Shown piece after piece: positions 34,834 through 46,325 of a stretch of DNA of 64,000 nucleotides; the stretch's first letter is position 1, and every line of letters begins with the position of its first letter. This DNA comes from Kappaphycus alvarezii (lineage: Eukaryota > Rhodophyta > Florideophyceae > Gigartinales > Solieriaceae). Where the stretch lies: positions 310,001 through 374,000 of the forward strand of contig NADL03000063.1 in assembly GCA_002205965.3 (NCBI GenBank), written 5' to 3'. Below the pieces are notes generated by a model. The model had not been told where the DNA came from, made no database searches, and worked only from the letters and a program-made list of their open reading frames with translations. Both the position numbers and the translations under genes were made by a program.

Positions 34834-37800
34834 ATGAGTGCCCCGGCGTTTGCCTCGTCTCCCAATCCTGCCGCCAATGCCGACTTAGACGCTGCAAAGT
34901 CCGCCTTAGCCGCGCTGATTGACGATGGCATCTCACCTGAAGACCCTCGCTGTCATACCCTCATTTCCCTCCTTTCCCATACCGTCCCACCAGCCCCGCC
35001 ACCGCTCGCAACACCCACGCTCTGTCCGGATTCAAACGCACAGTCCTTGAAAACCGCCAATGTTCATGATGATTTCCCCGAGCACTTGCTCCAGCAGGGG
35101 CACTCTATCCGGGCTCACACAAGACAAACTTTATCCGAGAAAACCAGAGCACCATTGTCGCAACACGGTTAGCTATGGAGGATGCTTTTGCCGAACCCTC
35201 ATCCTCTGTCCACACCTTGGCCCATTCTTCCAGTGACCCGTCACGCCCTACATGTCCGTCAGCAAGGAAAGAGGAATGTCTATTTTCGAGGTCGCCGCCG
35301 CTATTCAAATGGAGAAACCGCAAAGGAAGGCTGCAGCAGCTGCTAAAAGAAAAGAGGCTGGTTTAGGCTCACCCGTCACCACCGCGAAAAGCGCTGCCTC
35401 CCCTAAAACACCACGTCCTTCCCCTAAGCCGTGTATGGACCTGCCTGATATGTCATTTCAACTTGACGGAACTGTCTCTATGGAACATACGTTTCAAATG
35501 AAGGCACAAGTAGATGCATATCGTCGAGTGATTCGCGGTGACAAGGTAGGTTCCGATGGAAGTGTTAGTGGCGTCGCGAGGTCGCCCGCTAAGGATATTC
35601 GCCCACTGCAGGGTTCGGTGGTCCAGCGTGGGTAGCGAGGGCGGATGATAGGGAAAGGTCATCCTACGCATCACTGGTACCTCCCAAGTACTCCCAGTTT
35701 GACGTCCGTGATTTGCCGAGGCGCCCTCTCGATCATGTTTTCACAAAAATGGACGTCGTTGGGAGGGAGAAAATTGCCGGAAAATGAAGTAGCAGATCGG
35801 GTTTTGTTGGCCCAAGTACATCATGAGCGACTACATGCTCGTTATTTCGACCAAGTTCGCAGTGCGTCTGGCCCAGGAATGAGCGAACCGCAACGAATGG
35901 ACCCGCGCATTGTGCAGCAACGGTCGGAGGTCATTGAGCTCGCGAATGTCGAGTCTGAGCCACGGGCTGACCCCCAGGGAGAGGCAAATGCCCAACGCTT
36001 TGCAGCACTAGAGAAGCGTAATTTAATGAAAAGGGACAAGTTCCCCACACTGGCAGACGCGTCAGTTGTGCGGGACCGCGCCGCTGTCCCCATATCTGTC
36101 AAGACTAAAGGAAAGTTAGCCCCGTCCTATGGTGATCTGCTAACTGAAAGAGAGAAACTGGTGAGCCGGCGAGTGCAAGCTAGGCTACGCGAACTGTCCG
36201 ACCTTCCTGCCACTCTTCCCCAAGATGTAAAGCGCCGGGCATTGATGGAAGAGAAGCGATTGAAGCTCATACCACTGCAACGGTCAGTACGCGCAAAGGT
36301 ACGGCAGACCATGACGAGGCTCCTAGATCGTCCCGGCCCCTTCGATTTGCGCTGTCACGGGAGGAAGGTATCGAAGTCCCCAGCGCTGCCGAAAACGTAT
36401 CGCGGTGCGTTTCCAAACGGTTCACGGGTTGGTCATGTGAGACCGAACATAAGCATTCGTTCGGAGCAACAGTTGCGGCGAAGGGAACGTCGTGTTCAAA
36501 TGATGGGAGCGTTGTTCACGCACACTCAAAACTTCAGGAGTGCGATGCATGCTCGGTCCGTTTTGCACAAGCGGCTTCTTAAAGACCTCGACAAGTACTT
36601 TAGAGACAAGTCTCGGGAGGAAGAGCGGAGACGGAAAAAGGAGCAGATGGAACGTCTTCGTGCTCTGCGAGATAATAATGAAGACGAATATCTTGAGTTG
36701 CTGAAAACTACAAAGAACAAGCGTCTAATTCAATTGCTCAAGCAAACAGATGAATATCTCATGCAGATTGGTGCGCAAGTGGAACGTCAAAAGCAAGCTG
36801 CGAGAAACGAAGACAATGAAGGCGAGTTGCGAACGGAGCACGCCAACCGCCGGAGAAGCCTGCGGAGCCCAGCCGTGGGCCAAATGAGACACCAGAAGGT
36901 GATGATGAGCTGCAACAGCTGAAGAAGAGAAGGAATGACTACTACACAATAACTCACACTATTTCCGAAAAAGTACACCAACCAAAGTGTCTTGTGGGTG
37001 GAACCCTTAAGCCGTATCAAATTGAAGGTCTAGAGTGGCTCGTCTCGTTGTACAACAACAATCTTAATGGTATCCTAGCAGATGAGATGGGGTTGGGGAA
37101 AACAATTCAAACTCTCTCACTAATTACCTATCTTTACGAAGTGAAGCGCCTACATGGCCCCTTTCTGTCATTGTGCCTTTGAGCGTAATGAGCAACTGGG
37201 TTCGAGAACTTGATCATTGGGCTCCATCCTCACAAAGGTGGTCTACAAGGGCGACCCTTCAAAGAGAAAAAGCATCCAAATCAACCAAATGGGATCCGGG
37301 AGCTACAACATCCTCTTAACGACTTACGAATTTATTGTCAGGGATAAGAATGTGTTGGGCAAGATAAACTGGAAGTACATTATCATGGACGAGGGTCACA
37401 GGATGAAGAACGCCGACTGCAAGCTGGCCTTGACGTTGGGAGCGAAGTACAAGTCCCGCAATCGCCTGCTCCTTACGGCACTCCCCTTCAGAATAACATG
37501 ACGGAGCTATGGGCTTTACTGAATTTCCTGCTGCCGTCGATTTTCTCTAGTGCGGAAACTTTCGAAACGTGGTTCAACGCTCCTTTTCAAGCCTCAGCTC
37601 TCGGAGATTCCCCTGAGCTGAACGAGGAAGAAAATCTCCTCATTATTAGTCGTCTACATCAAGTCTTAAGGCCGTTTATGCTCAGAAGACTAAAGACAGA
37701 CGTAGAGACGCAGTTGCCCGATAAGGTGGAGAACGTGTTCAGATGTGAGATGTCAATGTGGCAACGCGTGCTGTACAGGCAGGTCCGTGGGAGAATAGGC

Positions 37801-39095
37801 ATTGGTGCAGGTTCAGGAAATGTGGGAATACGTTCGTTTAACAACATGGTCATGCAACTGAAGAAGGTTTGCAATCATCCGTATTTATTCTATTCTGAGG
37901 AGGAGCTGATGTCGATCCCGCGTGACTATCTTGTGCGGGCATCCGGCAAGTTTGAACTTTTGGAACACTGCCTCAAGAAGCTTAAGCGCACAGGTCATCG
38001 AGTGTTGATATTTTCTCAAATGACTGCGGCTTTGGACTACCTTGAGTACTTTCTTAGTATGATTGGAATGAAACACCTCCGTCTTGACGGGACAACAAAA
38101 GCCGACGACCGGCAAGAGATGCTCGAGCTGTTTAACGCCAAGGACTCGGAATATTTTTGCTTCTTGCTCTCTACGCGCGCTGGTGGTTTAGGCCTAAACT
38201 TGCAGACGGCAGACACTGTCATTATATTTGACTCCGATTGGAACCCAATGATGGACTTGCAGGCACAGGACAGAGCACATCGAATCGGACAAACGAAAGA
38301 GGTGAGGGTGTTTCGCTTGATTTGCGCAGGAAGCATTGAAGTGAAGATATTGGAGAGAGCAAATCGCAAACTTCAAATTGATGCCCAGGTCATCCAAGCT
38401 GGTCAATTTAACAACAAGAGCTCTGATACCGACCGCCAAACGATGCTTAAAGATTTGTTGAGGCAGCAAGGTGAGGATGACTTGGGGGCACATTCAGATG
38501 TGACCCAGTTGTCTGAAATCAATAGAAAACTAGCGAGGTCAGATGAGGAGTTTGACATATTGAGGAAATGGATGCTGAGTTCGCAAAGGACAGAGAGGGG
38601 AAGCCTCGCCTGCTCGTAAATGAGGCAGATCTTCCGTCATGGGTTTTGAAACCTGAAGTGGAGCACAACCAAAAGAAGGTTGTAGAGGAAATTAACTTTT
38701 TGGAACATGGCCGTGGCCGTCGAAAGCGTAAGGAAGTACTCTACGATGACAACCTAACTGAGAGGGAGTGGACTGCAGCAATGGAGGAAGAGGGTGACGT
38801 GACCGAGGCAATCAAAAGAAAGCGCCGACGGCTTAACCCTCAAAACCGCGCTGCAGAGTTGTCGAGCGGGGACGACATAGATACGACAAAAGACTCACCC
38901 GAGCACGAGTATGACGTCGGAAAGGATGTCGAGATTGAGGAGAGCTCCAAAATCGAGACGGAAGACGAGGAAAGACCTGTTATCCCTGGAGAGATGTCCA
39001 TCACCAAGATGGCACCATTTTTGGATCCCGAGCTCCATGAAACTCCGAGGCGTCGTCGAAAAAAGGGACGTCCTCGCAGAGACTCCTTTGCCTAG
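34834..39095 (+). CDS. SWI2/SNF2-type chromatin-remodelling ATPase (BRM/BRG1 class)
   Basis: This is the DNA-translocating ATPase of SWI/SNF complexes, which slide or evict nucleosomes in the nucleus. The start is the ATG at 34834 (MSAPAF). A weak QLQ-like segment ([15 protein letters not shown]) lies near 35490. An Arg/Lys-rich HSA and post-HSA region is at 36450-36760 ([15 protein letters not shown]). Then come ATPase motif I ([11 protein letters not shown], 37081), motif II (DEGHRMKN, 37388), motif III (damaged at 37480-37500), the helicase C lobe ([25 protein letters not shown], 38170-38300), SnAC (about 38540-38660) and a terminal AT-hook-like RRKKGRPRR. No bromodomain follows. At least seven one-base shifts break the frame (about 35100, 35250, 35640-35780, 36850, 37150, 37225, 37485 and 38560) while the protein stays conserved, so sequence error is likelier than decay. 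It converges with the MOCS3 gene, 91 bp away. Confidence 0.93.
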
Positions 39096-39186
39096 ATTCC
39101 CATGACTACTAAAATGTACAGCGAGTCAGTTTGCGGGCGATATGACTTTCGATCGGGCGCAAATCAGTAAAGGGGAAAGTTTTTGT

Positions 39187-40428
39187 CTACTCGTAATGCC
39201 ACGCCTGAAGGCCTCCGATCACATCAAACACGTTTTCCTGAGCGTTAGATCGCCAAAGCTCTACTGCCTTCTGACTTGCGTTTCCTCTTCTGCAGACGAA
39301 AACAGTGGGAACATCTGTACCAACGAAGTCCATGGACTCTGCAGAAGCTTGCAGGGTGTGAAGTGGAGCGCTCTCCGCCTCCTGTAATGACAGATATCAA
39401 ACTCTGCAGATGGTCGGACATCAATAAGGCGGTAGCTGAAATGATTGTTGCGCATCTCGTTAAATTGGTGCACCGTAAGCCGATACTTTGGGTCCAGGGA
39501 GGTGCCAAGGCCTCTCACCAGTGATTCCTTCACATGCCCTTGTTCAAGCTTATCGTAGCCCATTGCAAAAGACTCGTAATCAAACGTTGCGACTTTCACC
39601 GAAGGATGATCTCCGCAAACTACGCACGTCTTTACCCTTGGGCGCAGCTTTACCCTCCGAAAAGATGTTTCAGCGGCGTCAAACAGCAACAGCCTTTGCT
39701 CAAGCACGGATGTCTTCTTGGATTTTGAAAGTAGCTTGAGAGCCTCTAATGCTTGCATGGTACCAATAATTCCAGGAACCGGGCCCAAAACTCCTGCAGA
39801 ATCACAGCTACCGACACAACTTGGGGGGGGTGGTCGCGGGAAGATGCACCTGTAACACGGCGTTTCGTCACTGCTACAGTAGACAGTCAACTGACCCTCC
39901 AAACCAATTGCAGACCCAGACACGAGCGGCACCCTAGCAACAGCACATGCATCACTGATCAAATACCTCGACATAACATTGTCGGTACAATCCAGGACAA
40001 CGTCGTACTCCTTTACAAGCTTCACTGCGTTGCAGGCGCAATTTCACGATGTGTTTCGATGCGAACATGGGAATTCAAGGCAGTGATGGCGACTCGAGCA
40101 GATTCTACCTTGTTCATTCCAACACGCTTCTCAGCATGTGCGACTTGGCGATGCAGGTTGCTCTTTTCAACGACATCATCGGGTCTGTCCACTAGACCCA
40201 GTACACCGACGCCAGCACCAGAGAGTAAAGCGCGGCCGGGCATCCTAAGCCGCCGAGACCGACGATAAGGACACGGCTGCGACGTAGATTCAGTTGCGAC
40301 TGGACTCCGAATTGGGGCAGGAGGAGTTGGCGGCTGTAGCGTTCGATATCATCGCGGTCAAGCGCCGATTGAGTTGACGGGTCGGAGGGAAGCGGCGGTG
40401 GGCTATTCCGAAACTGCTCCGGATGCAT
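39187..40428 (-). CDS. MOCS3: MOCS3/UBA4: E1-like adenylyltransferase with rhodanese domain
   Basis: MOCS3/Uba4 adenylates the C terminus of MOCS2A/Urm1 and transfers sulfur for molybdenum cofactor synthesis and tRNA thiolation in the cytosol. The start is the ATG at 40428 (MHPEQF). In order there are [12 protein letters not shown] and the nucleotide-binding [10 protein letters not shown] (near 40270), [19 protein letters not shown], the first zinc Cys pair CYRC (near 39850), the E1 active-site region [13 protein letters not shown], the second pair CVVC (near 39615), and a rhodanese domain with active-site loop [12 protein letters not shown] (near 39290). The TAG stop is at 39187-39189. Three one-base losses split the frame near 40220, 40028 and 39375 (CATTACAG for CATTTACAG). 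All catalytic residues are present, so the gene is probably intact in the organism. Confidence 0.93.
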
Positions 40429-40903
40429 GTTGAGGCTTTAAGTTAGGGGCGCCGGAATAGAGCTGGAGATGGTTGCGAGGGAAAGAAAAAAGTCCGTCTG
40501 TGCTTGAGCCCATAGGTTGCTGGACCTGCAGGAAATTCACTTGAAATGAATTGGTTTGTAAAGCAATGCATGTACTGTAGCTGCATGACGCTTGTAGCCA
40601 TCTGCATTGCTGGCTGTATGCGCGCGACGGCACCAAAACGAGTTCCCTTACGAGAATGAACACCATGAATTACAGCAAATAATGTAGTACAGTATCCTAT
40701 CTCCAGCTTTACAGTGGAAAAAGGTCTCAAAGCTGTCCTCTAGCGTGCTAGTCTAGCAGCGACTAGATCAACTCTTGATCGCGCGGGCGTCACTGCAAAA
40801 GATTCGTAGCACGTTGCGTAGGCCATTGCTGAGTCCTCCATTTCTGCCTGACACCATTGCCCCTCACCTTGGGGTACGGACGTCCAGCTCCCACGTTAGC
40901 CTG
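40429..40903. promoter_or_regulatory. Divergent promoter region between MOCS3 and MRPL47
   Basis: The start codons face away from each other, at 40428 (-) and 40904 (+). About 475 bp must hold both promoters. A TAGTACAGTATCC word is at about 40686. No TATA box was seen. Confidence 0.5.
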
Positions 40904-41488
40904 ATGGCATTTTTCCTCTCGTGTCGCGCACGTGCGCATGTCTTTCTCCGATTTGTACCAAAGCGCAACTTTCGGCCACTTCCAGAAGGAACGACGTTTG
41001 ACTCTCAAAAAGGAGTTCTGGAATTTATTGATTCCCAAGGGACTGGTGCTGGGGCCGCCCGCAATGGACGCTCATGGCGCACGTCGGAGCTGCGTCTCAA
41101 GTCTTTTGAAGACTTGCATCGATTATGGTTTCTTTTGTTGAAAGAACGCAACATGCTGCTCACAGAGAAGGCTTGGTGCAAAACAAACCGGCGGCACTGG
41201 GAAAATGGCGAGTCAAACCTGTACAAGGTCAGGAGATCAATGGCAAGAATAAAGGGTGTCGTAGGAGAGCGAACCCGCGCATACAGGAAACTTGTGGGTA
41301 GAAAGGCACTCAAAGAGGAGAAACTTGGGCTGAAGTCGTTAGTGGAAGAAAGCAAGTTCACATCTGCGGGTGGACCTGGAGAAGTTCCCAATATCACAAG
41401 CAAAGGCACTAAAACCAGAGAGAGTGATTCTGCCCAGAATGTTGACGCGTCTCCCGTCGATAACAACAATCCGATAAAAAAGTCATAA
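40904..41488 (+). CDS. MRPL47: Mitochondrial ribosomal protein L47 / uL29m
   Basis: This is a large-subunit mitoribosome protein. The segment GRSWRTSELRLKSFEDLHRL followed by WFLLLKERNMLLTEK is the diagnostic MRP-L47 signature and spans about 41065-41170. The frame opens at 40775 with TTG. The first ATG is at 40904 (MAFFLSCRARAHVFLRF), which gives 194 residues with a basic, acid-free N terminus suited to mitochondrial import. A second conserved part (RRHWENGESNLYKVRRSM, RTRAYRKLV) follows, and the tail after residue 155 is low-complexity. The frame is unbroken. It ends 50 bp from the stop of the converging minus-strand gene. Confidence 0.88.
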   Translation: MAFFLSCRARAHVFLRFVPKRNFRPLPEGTTFDSQKGVLEFIDSQGTGAGAARNGRSWRTSELRLKSFEDLHRLWFLLLKERNMLLTEKAWCKTNRRHWENGESNLYKVRRSMARIKGVVGERTRAYRKLVGRKALKEEKLGLKSLVEESKFTSAGGPGEVPNITSKGTKTRESDSAQNVDASPVDNNNPIKKS

Positions 41489-41538
41489 AGCTTAGCGGCC
41501 GATGCTGCATTAATGGTGGCGGTTCTGAAATGGTCCGG

Positions 41539-42480
41539 TCAGAGGTTAACCACATTTTCATGTCCAATTCGGCGTCGAACGAATCCAGGATCGGGTCCAA
41601 CCCAGTCCTTGGCTGTAACATGCTGGACTAGAATATGCTCTCCAACTTTAAACTGTTAACAAAAGAGAAGACCGACTTTGATAGTAAACATTATATGAAA
41701 GACCGGGCTTCAACACTACACTTACCATGCGTGCGTTCAGATTAGCGATGAAAGGGTGCAAGTGACCGAACCGTCATTCAGGGTCGGGCTAACAAGCTTG
41801 ACAAGCTGGTTGCGCGGTGCTGCATTCTGCTGACGCCGAAATAACAGAAATCTCTCTTAGATCATTTGCAATTTAGAAACATCTTGTTTGCATGGTTTCG
41901 TGGGAGAAACAGATCTTTTGCCAATATCTTAGATTTGAAATCGACAAGACCTACACGTGACCCTTTGTGTTGGTATGTAACGTCTTGGTGACGAAGGAAG
42001 GCCGTTTCCCTCAGACTTGTTGCTGCTACATGCCCGTCACCAACCCGTGTTATGGTTTCGCGGCGGATTTGGATGGAGAATCCAATTTGAAAAGTCGCAC
42101 GGTGCCGTATTGCCTGGTCAAGCGCATTTGAAGTTGGATACTGTAAGGGTAATTGCCTCACTCCCGAGCAACGAGTTAAAATCCTTCGATGCCGTCTTGG
42201 AAGTTGGTAACGGCTCGCAACCATGATGTGCTGATAATTTGTTGCTGTGGGGCTCCATTTTGTGAAACACAGACTTTGCCTGTGGTCTGGCCTTCCGTAA
42301 TAGCGGCAATACGACGTTGGCCAGGAATGAGCGAAATCCCCCCGAGTAAATTTGGCGGTATCGTGCGAATTAAGAATCGTTTTCCGTGTGCTTGTTGATA
42401 TCAGCGCTCCTTGTGTGTTGAAGTACATCCATTCCCAGTAAACCTTCATCAGCACCAGTTTACTATTTCGACAGCGGCTG
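41539..42480 (-). CDS. Unassigned spliced gene, frames broken
   Basis: The last exon (41652-41539) reads FKVGEHILVQHVTAKDW, then GFVRRRIGHENVVNL and a stop. It joins across a 73-bp intron (41725-41653; donor gtaagt, acceptor tttgttaacag) to an exon ending HLHPFIANLNARM. Further upstream, different frames carry coding-like stretches: LIRTIPPNLLGGISLIPG, GKVCVSQNGAPQQQIISTSW, AVTNFQDGIEGF (about 42390-42180) and NSLLGSEAITLTVSNF (about 42175-42125). Their hydrophobic/polar alternation suggests a beta-rich protein, perhaps secreted or surface-exposed. I do not recognise the family. The gene model is incomplete; the good splice sites and the coding-like pattern are the only support. Confidence 0.4.
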
Positions 42481-44022
42481 CCGTCGCTTTTGCGCTCGTG
42501 GCAGGAATTTGACGGGGGAGAAATGGTGAGGGCCGTGGTTCATGGGTGAATTTCATGCGTAATCTATCAGGCTTATATTCCTGGAGTCCTAAGCTGGCTT
42601 TCCGAGTTTGGTCCAAACATTTGCAACGGCCTTATTGTTTGTCCCCGTTGAATTTGTAAGGATCCTCCAGGGTTTTGCGTTGACCAAATGTGAGGGTAAA
42701 GTGGGTCGAAAACCGCGTGTGTGCGGACAGTGATAATGACGTTCATGAGGTAATAACTTTCGAGCTTATCCTACTTGATAAGAAGAAAACCTTGAGAGAG
42801 AGCGTAATGCAGATTGAAGATTGCAGTTGGAAGGTAGTATTGCGGATCGGCGGAAACGAAAGATTTTATTCGAATGGTAACTGTGGACGTGAGATCAAAT
42901 ACTGCCTAACAATGTATCTAGCAAAAGGTTCTTACCAAGTTGTCGTTACAAGTGCCGAGGCAGACAACCCGTGCGACAAGGCAAAAGTAATCGGAGCACC
43001 TCGTCATCTAGGCTGTTTCAAGGAGAAAGTCTGGATGACTTTGCTATCGTTCAACGCCCTATGACGCGGGTATAAATTTGATGGAGCGAGTCTTGATTCA
43101 CACGTAATGGTGAGTCTGGCGTTAAGGAACTGCGGTTTATGAGCTGCTGAACAAGTTGCACTTCTTTAGAGAGAGAGCGCATGCGTACGGCAATGATGCC
43201 CTGGCGGTTTGTTCTGTACTTTGCAAGGGGTGCTAAATCTGTCGTGGTCAATCGTCTCGCCGTTGGATCTGAGGTCTAGCACCTATCTTGTGATACAGAC
43301 AGATTTTCAAAGAAGGGATAGCGGACCTCTGCCCATGCCTCGAGGGTTTTACTACTGAATGAATTTGAAGTTTGGGCGTTAATGTGCGTTGAGGCATGTA
43401 TATCCATGGAACTCTAAGCGAACAGGAAGCCGAGATTGTCTCCAAGTTAACGCGTGACGCTGGGTTTCGGTGTAGCAGCTGCGCAGGGCAAGCTCCAGGA
43501 AATGCACAATGTACAACCAAGCCCCCTGAGAGATGCTGATGCACATTTTTTATCACTATTGTATCTACAGACAGAAGGAATCATGTCAATGTTTTCTACG
43601 CAACTAAATTCCAAGCGAGCCTACTGAACCCGGAAAAGAGCTTGTTCGCGATGCTTTTCTTTTGCCTTACGTATGGACCGAGGCAATTGGATCTGAGAAT
43701 ATGGGTCTACGGAATAAACGCTTCGCGTTCTGCCACAGGTGGTATCTCGACTTTGTACCGTGATACTCCAGTTGGATCGATAGCTTTCCAAAATGTGGTC
43801 GATAAGCCGCGGCCCAGAAATTATGAATCAGAATTGTGTGAAGGTCAAGCTGAGAGCCGGACAGTACACGGAAGGACCGGTCTGAGTCACGACGTGACAA
43901 TCCTTTAGACCGTTTCCCCGCATCGATGCGTTCTGTCGAGCTCTACTACATACGAAATGAGATTTGTCCATACTTTCGGCCTTTTTGCGAAGGGATAGGA
44001 GAAATCCTGTCCGAGTATATGT
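42481..44022. other. Weakly coding-like region, unassigned
   Basis: Plus-strand frames at 42690-43064 (with CGREIKYCLTMYLAKGSYQ and a pattern of six Cys) and 43642-43908 (LDLRIWVYGINASRSATGG) look protein-like and could be exons of one gene, but the link between them is broken by stops. A minus-strand frame at 43251-43051 competes for part of the region. I cannot assign a family or a reliable model. Confidence 0.3.
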
Positions 44023-45401
44023 TTATTTACACTGCTTTAACATCCGCGTAATTTTGTCAAGGACTGAGCGAACTTCGTCGTCACGGTTTTCGTTGCGGAT
44101 TCGCATAGGAGCAATGTCGCGCGAAAAGGCCGGACCGTATCTCTCAAAGAAATCATCCGACAGTGGAATGTCTCGGCTTACCTTGACAAAATCCGGACTG
44201 CCATCTTTCCGGGCCCGGCTGGTCTAGAAGCATTTACTTGAATGCAACATTCAAGGACATCTGTCCACACGCGGGCGGCGTTTGCGGGACAGTACCCCGC
44301 CTCCAAGAATAAGCGTTGGTTTCTGGAAGGACAGGATGTGTTTCACACCTTGAGCAAAAGAGGTACCGGTCAGATTGAAGCCACCGAGTGGATCGCCACA
44401 TAACCCATCTACACCGCATTGCACGACGACCACGTCGGGTTTGTGATGATTGAACAGCAGTGTCGTGACAGACTTGAACGTTGAGAGATATAGGGCATCG
44501 TCAATACCACGGCGGAGGGGTACGCGAATTGCGCTTGCTCTGTTGTACCACGAACTCCTGAAATGTCTTGGCCTGTCCCAGGATAAAAGCCGGGCTCGAC
44601 CAGGTGGAGGGAAAGTGTGACAACGTCGCTTGTGTACAGAAATGCGTTTTCAACTCCGTCGCCGAAATGAATGTCCATGTCTACGTAGAATACTTTTGTA
44701 ATGGAGGGTGAAGTGAGCAGTACCTTGGTCTATAACCACATCGTTCACTTCAACGGATCCAACACAGGAGAAGACGGCGCTTAGGGGGTTATAGAGATGT
44801 GCGGTCAGCGAAATGGGAGGTTTTGCCTCGAAACCACAAGCGTTGGCTCCCCGATAATATAACAATTGCGTCGTACTTACAATAGCAAAAGCCATGAGCA
44901 GAGTCAACAGCTGCGTGATGCCTTCCTCCATCGAACCAGCAGGCAATCATCGATTCCCCACGCAATAGATGCTCCACGGCAGTTAGCGTGCCACCGGCCG
45001 TGATCATTGCTACATCCCACATTCCCGGGAAAACTGGGCAATCATCGACTAATCCTGCCTCCTCAAGACTGAGCTCTGTGGCCACACCACCAAAAAGGTC
45101 TTCATCGTGATCGGAATACGTTGCAACTACGCTGCGTCTCTCTCCGCCTCCCGGGAATTTTGATGGAGAGTTGCCAAGTAGTCCTGAGAATGTCCCAAAA
45201 GAGCCTCCCAACGGTGGCTCTTCTCGGCTTCACAACTGTGCAGTGGGACTCAAGTTTGGTAGAATGGATGAGAGATCGAACGAGTGACGTTCGGTCACCA
45301 TTTCGCGAGTTTGTGCTGAGTGCTTCGAACTGCTCTGTCGGTCGAACGTAAACTACAGTTGCATGGTGTATTGCGCTCTCCCGCAAAGGACTTGATTGCA
45401 T
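44023..45401 (-). CDS. Class I histone deacetylase, HDAC8-like, one intron
   Basis: This zinc enzyme removes acetyl groups from histone lysines. The start is the ATG at 45401, and [16 protein letters not shown]-like and [12 protein letters not shown] match the N-terminal fold. [19 protein letters not shown] is near 45040. The catalytic His pair is [14 protein letters not shown] (about 44925-44882). An intron (44880-44748, 133 bp, gtaagt...ag) restores [25 protein letters not shown] (near 44680) supplies the Asp-x-His zinc ligands. PGFYPGTG follows, [18 protein letters not shown] (near 44410) supplies the third ligand, and LILGGGGY carries the transition-state Tyr, restored by one base near 44293. 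The tail [15 protein letters not shown] to MLKQCK ends at TAA 44023. Frame shifts near 45190, 44725, 44530 and 44293 look like sequence errors. Confidence 0.9.
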
Positions 45402-46325
45402 CAAAATTTACGCATTTGTTTTCACTCTGTTAACGAGAATACAGTGCACGCAGAAATGATAAGGACACTTGACCTGAAAAACCATCTTAGCAACGACGTA
45501 TCGTGCAACTACGTCTTACGGTACAGAACACAATTCATGCCGAGATGCAGGTCTACTCGTGGGAGATGACGGAAAGTGTAAGAAGCGACAAGGGCGAAAA
45601 GGCCTCGCCAATTTTTCCGGAACTTTGACTAGCTCGGACCCCCGGGCACTCTAGAGTTAAAGGCCACTCATAGTAAGTGCGCACTTTCGGTCAGCACGTC
45701 TGCACTTTTCATAAACGAGGTACACCGACACACGCACTCTAGTATCAGGCATCAAACCCTGTAGCGATTTGGATATCCGGCTGTTGCCCTTTGTGGGAAA
45801 ATTGTGTAATGTTAGTGCGCGCGCCTCTGGATGAATCCGATTTCTTTGCCTCCACCTGTAAACGCGCATGCAACTGTTATTCAGTGACAAGAAATGTCGC
45901 ATAGTGCGGGCCTGAGGCAATTCGTACTCGTCGCTCTATCCTTTTTTAGCTTTGTTTAGAAGCTGCACATAAAGGCCAAGAATATGAGGGACTAACTCAA
46001 AACTGGTAATTTTTTTCATTACTGTAGTGGAATATTACCACATGTCAAAAAGATTGGCTGGCTACATTGCCCTGCAAAGCGTTCGCGGTACAAAAAAGAA
46101 TCGACTCGGGCGCGTATCACCGTTACTCGTTCACCCTCACCTGTCATATTCACGTCTCCCTTCCTGGGGCTCATGCCTTCTCCTGTAGCGATTGCAGCTA
46201 TGGAAACGAGAGAGGGAGTGCCAATTGGCCTCAACACGGGCATTCGCCAACGGAATGCAGCAGCAGCTCTGACCCGGTGAGAAACAACAAAGTTGACATA
46301 ACGAGGCACCCCCAAAAGATGGGAG
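45402..46325. other. Upstream region of HDAC, no supported gene
   Basis: This is the promoter side of the HDAC gene. Minus-strand frames (45657-45920 and 46019-46315) lack known motifs. Nothing else can be supported. Confidence 0.35.

Noticed and set aside
37498-38619. Treating the intact 373-codon SNF2 frame as a separate helicase-C gene
   Set aside because: It begins in the middle of motif III and continues the upstream ATPase lobe after a single missing base, so it is part of one gene.
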